Shown one piece after another: positions 17,192 through 25,505 of a stretch of 49,614 nucleotides of DNA. The DNA lies in contig CANOHY010000012.1 of the NCBI GenBank assembly GCA_947565915.1, positions 1 to 49,614 of the forward strand. The letters are read 5' to 3'. A program made the translations under genes and the position numbers. Positions within the stretch are counted from its first letter, which is position 1. Each line of letters opens with the position of its first letter. The notes under the pieces are model-generated. The model was not told where the DNA came from. It saw nothing but the letters and a program-made list of their open reading frames with translations, and made no database searches. The DNA comes from an uncultured Eggerthellaceae bacterium. GTDB taxonomy: Bacteria > Actinomycetota > Coriobacteriia > Coriobacteriales > Eggerthellaceae.

Positions 17192-18267
17192 TTGTAGAGC
17201 GTCTTGTAGTACGACTTCGTCACATCCTGGATGGAGTCATCGAACATATCGGGATACAGCAGACGCGGAAGCCACTGCAAGCCCATCATCTGATTCACAG
17301 TGGGCGGGTTGTTCAGCCAGCACCACGGATCGTTCGGGCACAGGTAGTAGTTGCCGCTCGCAACTCCTGCGACGGTCTGCCAAGCCGGGTCAGTGCCAAC
17401 CGAGTCGTAGACGGACCGATTCTGGAACACGACCAGCTCGGGATTCCAGATGGCCATCTGCTCCAAGCTGATCTCGTTGCCATTGCCCTTGCCCGACGCC
17501 TTGTCGACCACCACCACGTTGTTGGCAACCAAATCGACCACCGCGCCCTGGAACGACCCGTTCGCAATGGCATTCAAGCCGGTATCGCCCACGATGTAAG
17601 CCATGTTCGCGCGCTCGCCCTCGGGAATCGTGCTCATCACGCTCACAACCTTGTCGTAGGCGCTTTGCAGGTAGTCGCCAATCTGGTTGCCGCGTGCCTC
17701 TTCGCCCAGAAGCTCACCGAGCTTCTTGTAGCCCGCACCATAGTCAGAAAGCTTGCACTCGATGAACACGCAGGGAATGCCAACCTGCTCCTGCAAGGCT
17801 TCGAGATCCTCCTCTACGCCCGCCTTGTACTCGCCCGTGTCGATGATCACCTGCGGGCCAGCCTCGGCAATGGCCTCGCGATTGAGGTTGTCAGTCGCGC
17901 CAAGCACTGCGCCGAACACAGGGTAGTCGGCGAACTTCTGGCCAAAGATCTTCAGCTGATCGTCGTTGAGCGTTTGGGAAAGACCCACCATCTTCTCGGG
18001 AGCGATGGTGAGCAGAACCTGTTGAGCAGTATGCCCCGACGGAGCGATCTTCTCGATGGTGGCCGGAAGCTCCACCTCGCGCCCGCACGAATCCACGAAC
18101 ATGCGCGTCTCGCTCTGTTGGGTCTCGTTACCCTGCTTGGCGCCACCCTGATCACCACCGCCAGAGCTGCAGCCCGCAAGCGCACCGAGAGCGCCCACCA
18201 GCAGAAACGCTGCCGCGAACGCCGCGAGCCGCTTGGCCCAGCCTTCCCCTAACCTTGTTGCTGACAT
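17134..18267 (-). CDS. ABC importer substrate-binding lipoprotein (iron-complex type)
   Basis: 377 residues. Signal peptide with lipobox LAGC (Cys33), Gly/Gln linker, then a class III periplasmic-binding-protein fold: FVDSCGREVELPATIEKI, PQVIIDTGEY, and PPTVNQMMGLQWLPRLLYPD. This is the PF01497 family that binds ferric siderophores, cobalamin, haem or molybdate/tungstate. ATG 18267 has AAAGGAG 8 nt upstream. It overlaps the ATPase gene by 19 nt, so permease, ATPase and binding protein form one operon on the minus strand. The ligand cannot be read from sequence. A cobalamin ECF system elsewhere in the window makes an iron complex or oxyanion somewhat more likely. Its 3' end overlaps the NTPase gene. 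Confidence 0.88.
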   Translation of the reverse strand: MSATRLGEGWAKRLAAFAAAFLLVGALGALAGCSSGGGDQGGAKQGNETQQSETRMFVDSCGREVELPATIEKIAPSGHTAQQVLLTIAPEKMVGLSQTLNDDQLKIFGQKFADYPVFGAVLGATDNLNREAIAEAGPQVIIDTGEYKAGVEEDLEALQEQVGIPCVFIECKLSDYGAGYKKLGELLGEEARGNQIGDYLQSAYDKVVSVMSTIPEGERANMAYIVGDTGLNAIANGSFQGAVVDLVANNVVVVDKASGKGNGNEISLEQMAIWNPELVVFQNRSVYDSVGTDPAWQTVAGVASGNYYLCPNDPWCWLNNPPTVNQMMGLQWLPRLLYPDMFDDSIQDVTKSYYKTLYNYDLTDAELNDLIKDSIPR

Positions 18268-19070
18268 ACCGGTTCTCCTTTCGAGCCTTCTTGCCTTATT
18301 TCGTCGACAGGCACGCATACGCGCACCTTATCTCCATAAAGTGAGTTGACCTCCACCTCTATGCCGTAGAGCCGCGATATGAGCTCGGAGGTTATAACGT
18401 CGTGCGGGCGTCCCATGGCGTCGATGCGGCCGTCTTTCATGATGAGCGCTTGGTCGGAATAGAGGAAAGCGTGGTCGGGGTTATGCGTGGACTGGATGAT
18501 GGACATCCCCTCGCGCGCCAACTGGCGCACGCACGAGAGCACGCGCACGGTGTTGCCATAGTCCAGTGCGCTCGTGGGCTCGTCCATGACGATGGTGGTG
18601 GCATCCTGGGCAATGGCGCGAGCGATCAGCACCAGCTGCTGCTCGCCACCGGATATCTGCGTGTAGAGCCGATGGGCGAACCGCTCGATCCCGATGCGCT
18701 CCAAGGCAGCATAGGCGCGCATGCGCTGGGCCTTGCCCGGGTTCGAAAGCATTTTGAGGTCGCTTCCCGCCGCCATGAGCACCACATCGAGCACTTCATA
18801 GTCGTACACGGGCGCATGCGATTGCGGAATGTAGGAGACCTCGCGTGCGCGCTCGCGAATGGAAAGCTGCTTGATGTCCTTCCCATTCACCAGCACGGTG
18901 CCCTGGTAGTTGCTGCTCAGGCCCAAGATGCAGCGAAACAAGGTGGACTTCCCCACACCATTGGGCCCCAGCACGCCCACCAGTTCGCCATCGCCAATCT
19001 TGAAGCTGATGTCGTCGAGGACCTTGTGCTTCCCGTAGCTAAAGGAGAGATGCTGCACTTCTATGCTCAT
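18249..19070 (-). CDS. ABC importer ATPase (FecE/BtuD type)
   Basis: 273 residues. Walker A GPNGVGKST (about 35-43), Q-loop YIPQSHAPVYDY, signature ISGGEQQLVLIARAIAQ, Walker B TIVMDEPTSALD and the switch His in QSTHNPDHA are all intact. It energises the FecCD-type permease encoded just upstream, with a 4-nt ATGA overlap at 19067-19070, and overlaps the binding-protein start by 19 nt, indicating coupled translation. A C-terminal extension of about 20 residues past the nucleotide-binding domain is unremarkable. Confidence 0.93.
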   Translation of the reverse strand: MSIEVQHLSFSYGKHKVLDDISFKIGDGELVGVLGPNGVGKSTLFRCILGLSSNYQGTVLVNGKDIKQLSIRERAREVSYIPQSHAPVYDYEVLDVVLMAAGSDLKMLSNPGKAQRMRAYAALERIGIERFAHRLYTQISGGEQQLVLIARAIAQDATTIVMDEPTSALDYGNTVRVLSCVRQLAREGMSIIQSTHNPDHAFLYSDQALIMKDGRIDAMGRPHDVITSELISRLYGIEVEVNSLYGDKVRVCVPVDEIRQEGSKGEPVCQQQG

Positions 19071-20167
19071 AGCTTCTTCCTCCGCGTGATGAGGAACAGG
19101 AAGAAAGGAGCGCCCACGAAGGCTGTTAGGATGCCGATGGGAATCTCTGCGGTGGTCGCTAGGCGTGCTACGTCATCGACCACCAGGAGGAATCCGGCTC
19201 CCAACAGCATGGAAGCGGGTATGAGCTTGCGGTAGTCGGCCCCGATCATCATGCGGCACAGGTGCGGAATGACCAAGCCCACCCAGCCAATCATGCCTGT
19301 CACGCACACGCTTGCTGCGGTTACCAGCGTGGCAGCGATAATCACGATGATGCGGATGACCCGTGCGTTCACGCCCATGGTTGAGGCTTCGTCATCGCCC
19401 ATGGTAAGGATATTGATGCGCCAGCGCATGATGAAGAGCACCGCGCAACCAATCAGCATGATAGGGAACACGGCGCCAATCTTCGGCAAGGTAGCACCAG
19501 TCACGCTGCCCATCAGCCAATAGGTTATCTCGGCAAGCTCGTCGGTTGGGTCGGCCACCAGCTTCGCATAGGACACACCAGCCGAGAAGAGCGAGCTCAC
19601 CATGACGCCTGAAAGCACTACGACCATCATGTGATTGCCCTTGGCGCGCGAGCTTATCAGCAGCACCAAGAACACCGTGAAGAGGGCCATAAGGAAGGCC
19701 ATGATAGATACGCCCCAGTTGGCAAGCCCCAGCAAGATGGCAAGCGCCGCGCCGAAGGCTGCACCCTGGCTGGCGCCCAGGATATCGGGCGACACCAGCG
19801 GATTTTGAAACGTCCCTTGATAGGCGGCGCCAGCAGTGGCAAGACAGCATCCCACCAAGATGGCCAGCAATATGCGCGGCAGTCGCACGTTCAGGAAGAG
19901 CGTTTCCTGCTGATCGGTCCAGAACGCATCCACAGGCACAATCTTGCTCGCCAATATGCCAAGCGCTTGAGCGGGGTCGATGGGATAGCGCCCAAGCATC
20001 AGCGACACGAAGAACGCGACCACCAGGAAGATGGCGAGTCCGCCAATCACCCAAGCCGCCCTCTTCGATGCCTGCGAGCGCGTTTCGAACGCTTGCGCTT
20101 GCTCGTCTTCCACCAGATACGCCTTCCACGACTGCATAGGTTTATATTGTTTTCTGATTATACTCAT
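19067..20167 (-). CDS. FecCD-family ABC permease
   Basis: 366 residues, about 10 membrane spans. Diagnostic blocks are LPRILLAILVGCCLATAGAAYQGTFQNPL, SPDILGASQGAAFGAALAI, TYWLMGS and IGWVGLVIPHLCRMMIGADYR, typical of BtuC/FecD/FhuB permeases for iron complexes and cobalamin. An unusual hydrophilic N-terminus (SIIRKQYKPMQSWKAYLVED) precedes the first span. The annotated ATG 20167 has no visible ribosome site and lies in AT-rich DNA containing TATAAT; ATG 20137 is a possible alternative start. First gene of the importer operon. Confidence 0.9.
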   Translation of the reverse strand: MSIIRKQYKPMQSWKAYLVEDEQAQAFETRSQASKRAAWVIGGLAIFLVVAFFVSLMLGRYPIDPAQALGILASKIVPVDAFWTDQQETLFLNVRLPRILLAILVGCCLATAGAAYQGTFQNPLVSPDILGASQGAAFGAALAILLGLANWGVSIMAFLMALFTVFLVLLISSRAKGNHMMVVVLSGVMVSSLFSAGVSYAKLVADPTDELAEITYWLMGSVTGATLPKIGAVFPIMLIGCAVLFIMRWRINILTMGDDEASTMGVNARVIRIIVIIAATLVTAASVCVTGMIGWVGLVIPHLCRMMIGADYRKLIPASMLLGAGFLLVVDDVARLATTAEIPIGILTAFVGAPFFLFLITRRKKL

Positions 20168-20240
20168 TTATATATATTTTTTCTTATGAATTATTCTCTT
20201 TTGAGTCTCATTAAGCTTCAAGCAGCTTCAAGGTTTACGT
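20168..20240 (-). promoter_or_regulatory. AT-rich promoter region of the importer operon
   Basis: This is among the most AT-rich DNA in the window (20150-20200). On the minus strand it offers several -10-like boxes (TATATA, TATAAA) and a perfect 9-bp palindrome TGAGTCTCA (20202-20210), a possible operator. An adjacent direct repeat AGCTTCAAG occurs twice near 20214-20232. I cannot place a unique promoter. Confidence 0.35.
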
Positions 20241-20328
20241 TGCAATGTCAACCGACCACACTCTGCGCTTGGAGCTTTGCGCGTGCTATCCTTGCCCCAA
20301 TGCAATCGTTTCGAAAGGAGCAACGCTC

Positions 20329-21222
20329 ATGAGCAAGCCTATCGTCTACTTCACCAAGCAGATCACTCCCGAGAACGTGGTTCGCATCTACGAGAAGCTT
20401 GGCGTGAAGCTGCCGGGCAAAGTGGCGGTGAAGGTGCATTCGGGCGAAGAGGGCAACCAGAACTACCTGCATCCCGAGTTCATGCGTCCTATGATCGAAG
20501 AGGTGGACGGCACCGTGGTGGAATGCAACACGGCTTACGACGGCGCGCGCGACACCACCGAAAAGCACGAGAAGCTGATGGCAGCCCATGGTTGGACCGA
20601 GCACTTCGACGTGGACATCATGGATTCCGATGGCCCCAGCACCGACATCGTGTTTCCCATAGAGAACGGCCGCGTGCTGAAGGAGAACCGCGTGGGCGGC
20701 CACCTGGCAAACTACGCCTCCATGCTGGTGCTCTCGCATTTCAAGGGGCATCCCATGGGCGGGTTCGGCGGCGCGCTGAAGCAGCTGTCCATCGGGTGCG
20801 CCTCCAATCAAGGCAAAGTGAACATCCACACAGGCAGCGCCAGCTTGAACCAGGGCGATTTCTGGGACAAGCATGCCCAGCAGGACGACTTCATCGAGGC
20901 CATGGCCGAAGCAGCCGAAACGGTGGTGAACCATTTCGGGAGCAATATCGCCTTCGTGAACATCGCTTGCAACCTTTCGGTCGACTGCGACTGCTGCGCG
21001 GTTGCAGAGGATCCCTGCATGGCCGACATCGGCATCTTCGCATCACTTGACCCAGTGGCTATCGACGCCGCTTGCCTCGACGCCGTCAAGACATCCGACG
21101 ACCCAGGGCGCGACAAGCTGCTGGAGCGAATCGATTCGAAGCATGGCGCGAAGATCATCGACGATGCCGTGCGCTTGGGCTACGGTTCGAAGGACTACGA
21201 GCTGGTTGAAGTCGAGTTCTAG
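20329..21222 (+). CDS. DUF362 domain protein
   Basis: 297 residues. The DUF362 pattern is clear: KVAVKVHSGEEGNQNYLHPE at the N-terminus, LVLSHFKGHPMGGFGGALKQLSIG in the middle, and NLSVDCDCCAVAEDPCMADIGIF..DPVAID toward the end, with four closely spaced cysteines that could bind metal or a cluster. The molecular function of the family is not established; members often occur near ferredoxins in anaerobes. ATG 20329 has AAAGGAG 8 nt upstream, so an upstream in-frame start at 20245 is rejected. Single gene divergent from the importer operon. Confidence 0.85.
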   Translation: MSKPIVYFTKQITPENVVRIYEKLGVKLPGKVAVKVHSGEEGNQNYLHPEFMRPMIEEVDGTVVECNTAYDGARDTTEKHEKLMAAHGWTEHFDVDIMDSDGPSTDIVFPIENGRVLKENRVGGHLANYASMLVLSHFKGHPMGGFGGALKQLSIGCASNQGKVNIHTGSASLNQGDFWDKHAQQDDFIEAMAEAAETVVNHFGSNIAFVNIACNLSVDCDCCAVAEDPCMADIGIFASLDPVAIDAACLDAVKTSDDPGRDKLLERIDSKHGAKIIDDAVRLGYGSKDYELVEVEF

Positions 21223-21335
21223 AGGTCGCGCAGGCTCTTGCAAGAACCCACGCGAAAGGCCGTCTGGGGGATTCGCCGTTTGACCAGGCGATAAGGATGC
21301 TGGAACACTCGCTTACTCAATATATGGTAAGGTAT

Positions 21336-21364
21336 CGGGGTCGGTTTCACCACAGCCGGCCCCG
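21336..21364 (+). promoter_or_regulatory. Strong leader hairpin before the PAP2 gene
   Basis: CGGGGTCGG (21336-21344) pairs with CCGGCCCCG (21356-21364), 9 pairs with one G-U and an 11-nt loop. It has no T-tract, so it is not a standard terminator. It lies 32 nt before the PAP2 start and may shape its mRNA leader. Confidence 0.45.
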
Positions 21365-21396
21365 ACTCGTGTGAAGCTTTAAACGGACGAAAAACG

Positions 21397-21906
21397 ATGA
21401 ATGAAGCTCAATATAAAGCCTGGACGATGCGCTTTCGCAAGGATCGCCACGCACGCAATCTACTGCGCAATGCCAACGACCTGCTTACGCTGGTAGGGTA
21501 TATCTCCTACTTCGTGCTGCTCGTCGTTTGCCTGGTTCATGGGTTCTTGGGCGACTGGAGCCAGCTCTTGAAGGTGGTGCTCGTTCCTGGCATCTCGCTT
21601 GGGCTCGTTAACGTGGCACGAAACCTCATAAACGAGCCGCGCCCCTACGAGACCATGAAGATTCAACCGCTCATAGGACGCGATTCCAATGGCAAGTCCA
21701 TGCCAAGCCGCCATGCTTTCAGCATGTTCATCATCGCCTTCTCGTGGTTCGTGCCAGGGTATCCAGTGGTGGCCGTCATCCTCATCGTGGTGGGCGCAGT
21801 GCTGGCTGTCATTCGCGTGCTTGGCGGCGTTCATTACCCGCGCGATGTGGTGGCAGGGGCGCTGGCTGCCCTCGCATGCGCGCTCATCGGCTACGTGTTG
21901 ATTTAG
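21397..21906 (+). CDS. PAP2-family membrane phosphatase
   Basis: 169 residues with about four to five membrane spans. The acid-phosphatase motifs are present: NEPRP (motif 1, Arg82-Pro83), PSRH (motif 2, 103-106, His106) and RVLGGVHYPRD (motif 3, Arg140, His146, Asp150). The motif 1 lysine expected upstream is replaced by Arg75 (ARNLINEPRP). Likely dephosphorylates a lipid pyrophosphate such as undecaprenyl-PP or a phosphatidate, with the active site outside the membrane; substrate is inference. Ribosome site weak. Single gene. Confidence 0.87.
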   Translation: MNEAQYKAWTMRFRKDRHARNLLRNANDLLTLVGYISYFVLLVVCLVHGFLGDWSQLLKVVLVPGISLGLVNVARNLINEPRPYETMKIQPLIGRDSNGKSMPSRHAFSMFIIAFSWFVPGYPVVAVILIVVGAVLAVIRVLGGVHYPRDVVAGALAALACALIGYVLI

Positions 21907-22053
21907 AGTCGCCCTTTTATCAGCTCCCCGAACGCGCTGCTGCATTTACGCGTTGCTGAGTTGCGAGCATCGTTGCGCCGATGCGCTGATATGCCGTTGC
22001 GCCGTTACGTTGATGGCGCTAACGCGCAAACGGGGCTTATTTGCTAGCAATCG

Positions 22054-22204
22054 TGGTCGCAAAACGCCTAACCCTGTCAAATCAAAGGCCGAAATCGGCT
22101 TTTTGCCAACTCTTCGATTGCAAAACCCCAGGTCGCCTATTTTGCGAGAGGGCCAATCTCGATATATGACGCCAAATTGGACAGGGTTAACCGATTTGTG
22201 ACCA
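22054..22204. repeat. 151-bp element with 25-bp inverted ends (family P1, copy 1)
   Basis: Left end 22054-22078 starts TGGTCGCAAAACGCCTAAC; right end 22180-22204, read in reverse, starts TGGTCACAAATCGGTTAAC. The 25-nt ends match at 21 positions. Inside lie smaller hairpins: GCCGAAATCGGC followed by TTTTT, and TTTTGC/GCAAAA. A shorter relative is at 42279-42333. It fills most of the 376-bp gap between PAP2 and the metal repressor. The remainder (21907-22050) has short degenerate repeats such as CGTTGCGCCG twice. Confidence 0.75.
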
Positions 22205-22219
22205 ATGTTGGCAATTCTC

Positions 22220-22270
22220 TTGACTCGTAGCTCTCTTTGCATATACTTATGTTCACTTGTTCATATGTAT
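22220..22270 (+). promoter_or_regulatory. Promoter and SmtB-type operator
   Basis: TTGACT (22220-22225) and TATACT (22242-22247), 16-nt spacer. Overlapping the -10 is ATACTTATG (22243-22251) facing CATATGTAT (22262-22270), an inverted repeat with 10-nt centre and 8 of 9 matches, which also contains TGTTCA. This is the expected position for a metal-responsive ArsR/SmtB repressor blocking its own operon. Confidence 0.7.
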
Positions 22271-22282
22271 AAAGGAAAATCA

Positions 22283-22699
22283 ATGGCTAAGAACATGCAC
22301 AAGGATTTGGAAAGCAGCACGGAACCAAAGGAAGGCTCGAAACCCGCTGAGGACAAGCTTGCCGAAATGCATGCGACCGCATCCAACGGCGAGATGCTCG
22401 AATCGCTCGAGGGCATGCCGGAAGAGGAGATGCTCTACGACCTCGCCGACCTCTTTAAGGTGTTCGCAGATACCACGCGCATCAAGATCCTCTTCGCGCT
22501 GATGGATGGCCCGCAATGCGTGAACGATATCGCGCAACTTATCGGAGCCACCCAAACAGCGGTTTCGCACCAACTGCGCATCCTAAAGCAAGCGCATCTG
22601 GTGAAGTTCCTGCGCGAGGGAAAGAACGTCTTCTACTCGCTCTCTGACGATCACGTGTACACCATGCTGGCCCAAGGCCTCACCCATATTTGCGAATAA
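22283..22699 (+). CDS. ArsR/SmtB-family zinc-type repressor
   Basis: 138 residues. Winged HTH: LADLFKVFADTTRIKILFAL, then NDIAQLIGATQTAVSHQLRI, then HLVKFLREGKNVFYSL. The last helix DDHVYTMLAQGLTHICE contains Asp, His, His and Glu at the spacing of the SmtB alpha-5 zinc site (D104, H106, H117, E120), so it should sense Zn(II) and possibly Co/Cd and release DNA when loaded. An acidic N-terminal extension of about 45 residues precedes the fold. ATG 22283 follows AAAGGAA by 6 nt. First gene of the metal-efflux operon, 21 nt before the HMA gene. Confidence 0.91.
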   Translation: MAKNMHKDLESSTEPKEGSKPAEDKLAEMHATASNGEMLESLEGMPEEEMLYDLADLFKVFADTTRIKILFALMDGPQCVNDIAQLIGATQTAVSHQLRILKQAHLVKFLREGKNVFYSLSDDHVYTMLAQGLTHICE

Positions 22700-22720
22700 G
22701 CCGCACGAGAAAGGAACATC

Positions 22721-22939
22721 ATGCGCCGCTCTTACAAACTCCAAGACCTCGGTTGCGCCAACTGCGCCTCGAAGATGGAAACCGCCATCAACAAGATTGA
22801 TGGCGTGAACAGCGCCACCATCAGCTTCATGACCAGCCGCCTCACGCTCGACGTGGCTGATGGCAAGCTTGATGCCGTGCTGCCTCAAGCGCAATCGATT
22901 TGCTCGAAGTACGAATCCGATTGCCGCATCGTGCTGTAG
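22721..22939 (+). CDS. HMA-domain metal-binding protein
   Basis: 72 residues, a single heavy-metal-associated domain. The site GCANCASK (CxxC, Cys12 and Cys15) follows YKLQDL, and the rest keeps the beta-alpha-beta-beta-alpha-beta pattern (INKIDGVNSATISFMTSRLTL). Zn/Cd P-type ATPases usually carry this domain at their own N-terminus; here it is a separate protein and the ATPase downstream lacks it, so it is probably a detached metal-delivery or regulatory domain. AAAGGA lies 8 nt upstream. The ATPase follows after a 276-bp gap that holds a palindromic element. Confidence 0.88.
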   Translation: MRRSYKLQDLGCANCASKMETAINKIDGVNSATISFMTSRLTLDVADGKLDAVLPQAQSICSKYESDCRIVL

Positions 22940-22978
22940 CAACCAAGGGTAGCGGAGTCCTTTGTGGACTTCGCTCAG

Positions 22979-23130
22979 CGAGCGCTCGGCCCGATGCAGC
23001 GCCGCTGATTCTGCAGCCCACAAACGCAGGCAAAATCCTTTCTGGCCCAACGAGCACATGGGTACACCAGAGATTTTGCCGTTGCGTTTGGGTGCGAAGC
23101 CAAAGCGGCGTGCGTTGGGTCGAGCGCTCG
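22979..23130. repeat. 152-bp palindromic element (family P2, copy 1)
   Basis: The element is bounded on both sides by CGAGCGCTCG (22979-22988 and 23121-23130). The arms pair along most of their length: AAACGCAGGCAAAATC on the left faces GATTTTGCCGTTGCGTTT on the right. Conserved bulge strings GATTCTGCAGCCCAC and GGGTGCGAAGCC recur in copy 2 at 25299-25449. It sits inside the metal operon between the HMA gene and the ATPase, on the transcribed path. Confidence 0.8.
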
Positions 23131-23215
23131 CCCAGAGAATGCAATCCATCAGCAGTGTCACATCGAGCGACACGCCCGGCCCGAATGCCGATCCTATCCC
23201 ATACAAGGAACGCCC

Positions 23216-25183
23216 ATGAACAAGAAGCAACAACGCTGGCTTATCCGCATCCTCGTGGCAATCGCGCTCTTCGTCGTGATCTACGCCCTCGAGCTCATGG
23301 GTGCCTTCGATGCATGGTTTGGCCACCCCACTGCGCTCTATGTCGAGTTCGGGCTGTTCCTGGTGCCCTACCTCATCGCGGGATACGACGTGCTGGCCGA
23401 AGCCGGCCGTAACATCGTGCGAGGTCATGGCCTCGACGAGAACTTCCTGATGTCGGTTGCCACCATTGGCGCATTTGCGCTGGTCTTCTTCCCCGATGCC
23501 GAGCCCCACTTCGCCGAAGGCGCAGCGGTCATGCTGTTCTATCAGGTGGGAGAGCTGTTCCAAAGTTACGCCGTGAACCGCTCCCGCAAGTCCATCGGCG
23601 CCCTCATGGAGATAGCACCCGAGTTTGCGAACGTCATGCGCGATGGCGAGCTGGTACAGGTCGATCCCTACGAAGTGCGACTAGGCGACTCCTTCGTAGT
23701 GAAGCCCGGTGAGCGCATTCCCCTCGATGGCATCGTGCAGGAAGGCGAATCGCGCTTGGACACCTCAGCCCTCACTGGAGAGTCGGTACCGCGAACTGTG
23801 CACGCAGGCGAGGAAGTGCTCTCCGGATGCGTGAACCTGTCAGGATTGCTCACCGTTGTGGCAACCAAGCCCTATGAAGACTCCACGGTGAGCCGCATCT
23901 TGGAGTTGGTGGAGAATGCCGCCGACAAGAAGGCGCGCACCGAGAGCTTCATCACGCGATTCGCACGCGTCTACACGCCGGCCGTGGTGGGCGCGGCGGT
24001 GCTCATTGCCGTAGTGCCGCCGCTGCTGGTGGGTGGTTGGAGCGATTGGATCTTGCGTGGCCTCACCTTCCTGGTGGTCTCGTGTCCCTGCGCGCTGGTG
24101 ATCAGCGTGCCGCTGTCGTTCTTCGGGGGAATCGGCGGCGCCTCGCGCAAGGGCATTCTGGTGAAGGGGTCGAACTACCTCGAGGCCTTGGCGAAGGTTG
24201 ACACCATTGTGTTCGACAAGACAGGCACGCTTACTTCGGGTACGTTCGCCGTTACCGACATTCAACCTGCCGATGGCGTAGACCCAGCCCAGCTGCTCGA
24301 TTTCGCAGCGCATGCCGAGGCCGGTTCGAATCACCCCATCGCCCTCTCGGTCATGCGTGCTTTCAACGAGGCGGGCGGCTCGCTTGACCATAGCCGCATC
24401 GGCGACGTAGAGGAAGTGAGCGGCCATGGGGTGAAAGCCCAGGTTGATGGCGAGACCGTACTGGTGGGCAACGATAAGCTGATGTACCTGCACAGCATCG
24501 CCTACGAAACCGGAAGTTACATCGGCACCACGTTGCATGTCTCGAAGAGCGGCCGCTACCTGGGCACCATCGTGGTGGGCGACACCGTGAAGGCAGATGC
24601 CGTCGAAGCCATAGCAGCCCTCCATGCAGCGGGCGTGAAGCACACGGTGATGCTGACGGGCGACCGCTTCGACGTTGCGCAGAAGGTGGCCACGTCGCTT
24701 GGCATCGACGAGTTCCGAGCCGAAATGCTCCCCGAAAGCAAGGTGAGCGAACTGGAGGCCATCATGGGCGCCTCTAGTGCGCACGTCGCTGATGCCTGCG
24801 AGGGCGACGAGCAGCACGAACTTGCGAACCACGACCGCAAGGGCTCGAAGGTGGCCTTCGTGGGAGACGGCATCAACGACGCGCCCGTGCTCATGCGCGC
24901 CGACGTGGGCATTGCCATGGGTGCCATGGGCTCCGACGCAGCCATCGAAGCAGCCGACGTGGTACTGATGGACGACAAGCCCACCCGCATAGCCCAAGCC
25001 ATGCGCATAGCACGCAAGACCATGGGCATCGTGTGGCAGAACATCGTCTTCGCACTGGGCGTGAAGTTCGTGGTGCTGGTGCTAGCGGCGCTTGGCATCG
25101 CGAACATGTGGATGGCCGTGTTCGCAGACGTAGGCGTGGCAGTTATCGCCATCTTGAACGCCATGCGCGCCATGCGCTCGTAA
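23216..25183 (+). CDS. Zn/Cd/Pb-type P1B ATPase
   Basis: 655 residues. Metal efflux pump of the ZntA/CadA class. CPC motif at 290-292 (SCPCALV), phosphorylation site DKTGTLT (Asp334), actuator loop TGES, nucleotide-site SNHPIALS, hinge GDGINDAP, and last helix ending FADVGVAVIAILNAMR, the Asp-containing end typical of Zn/Cd/Pb pumps. There is no N-terminal HMA domain; a separate 72-residue HMA protein is encoded upstream. A hydrophilic insert (about 520-540, HVADACEGDEQHELANHDRK) before the hinge could hold metal ligands. It should pump Zn(II) or toxic relatives out under SmtB-type control. Confidence 0.93.
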   Translation: MNKKQQRWLIRILVAIALFVVIYALELMGAFDAWFGHPTALYVEFGLFLVPYLIAGYDVLAEAGRNIVRGHGLDENFLMSVATIGAFALVFFPDAEPHFAEGAAVMLFYQVGELFQSYAVNRSRKSIGALMEIAPEFANVMRDGELVQVDPYEVRLGDSFVVKPGERIPLDGIVQEGESRLDTSALTGESVPRTVHAGEEVLSGCVNLSGLLTVVATKPYEDSTVSRILELVENAADKKARTESFITRFARVYTPAVVGAAVLIAVVPPLLVGGWSDWILRGLTFLVVSCPCALVISVPLSFFGGIGGASRKGILVKGSNYLEALAKVDTIVFDKTGTLTSGTFAVTDIQPADGVDPAQLLDFAAHAEAGSNHPIALSVMRAFNEAGGSLDHSRIGDVEEVSGHGVKAQVDGETVLVGNDKLMYLHSIAYETGSYIGTTLHVSKSGRYLGTIVVGDTVKADAVEAIAALHAAGVKHTVMLTGDRFDVAQKVATSLGIDEFRAEMLPESKVSELEAIMGASSAHVADACEGDEQHELANHDRKGSKVAFVGDGINDAPVLMRADVGIAMGAMGSDAAIEAADVVLMDDKPTRIAQAMRIARKTMGIVWQNIVFALGVKFVVLVLAALGIANMWMAVFADVGVAVIAILNAMRAMRS

Positions 25184-25190
25184 CCCTAGC

Positions 25191-25270
25191 GCGTTCCGGC
25201 TTAACGCGCACAGCCTTGGCTTCGCGGCCTCATCGCGCGACCGTCCCCGACGCGCGCGGCCGGAAACGAA
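25191..25270. repeat. Shortened derivative of the P2 element
   Basis: 25191-25225 matches the left arm of copy 2 (25300-25334) at 28 of 35 positions by eye, including TTGGCTTCGC. A facing CCGGAA lies at 25260-25265, so the ends can still pair with GTTCCGG at 25193-25199. The middle is missing, giving a short hairpin about 80 bp long. It directly follows the ATPase stop codon. Confidence 0.55.
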
Positions 25271-25298
25271 TCGTTAGCGCCATGCGCTCGCAACGCAG

Positions 25299-25449
25299 TA
25301 CGCTCTGGCTTGATACGCACGGCCTTGGCTTCGCACCCATGCGCAACGGCGAAATCCATAACGAACCGGCATGCCGCATCGGCCTGTCAGAGATTTCGCC
25401 TGCGCATGTGGGCTGCAGAATCGGCCGTGTCATATCAAGCCAGAGCGTA
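25299..25449. repeat. 151-bp palindromic element (family P2, copy 2)
   Basis: Ends TACGCTCTGGCTTGATA (from 25299) and its exact reverse complement at 25433-25449. Inner arms ATGCGCAACGGCGAAATC and GATTTCGCCTGCGCAT face each other. Compared with copy 1 the bulge strings are kept (GGCTTCGCACCC, GGGCTGCAGAATC) while stem bases change in pairs. It lies in the 473-bp gap 25184-25656 after the metal ATPase, which also holds the shortened derivative and the 105-bp repeat. Confidence 0.82.
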
Positions 25450-25505
25450 TCCCGGAAAATGTCGATTAGATGACACAGCGAACCTTCGCACGTCGCGCGA
25501 CTGTT

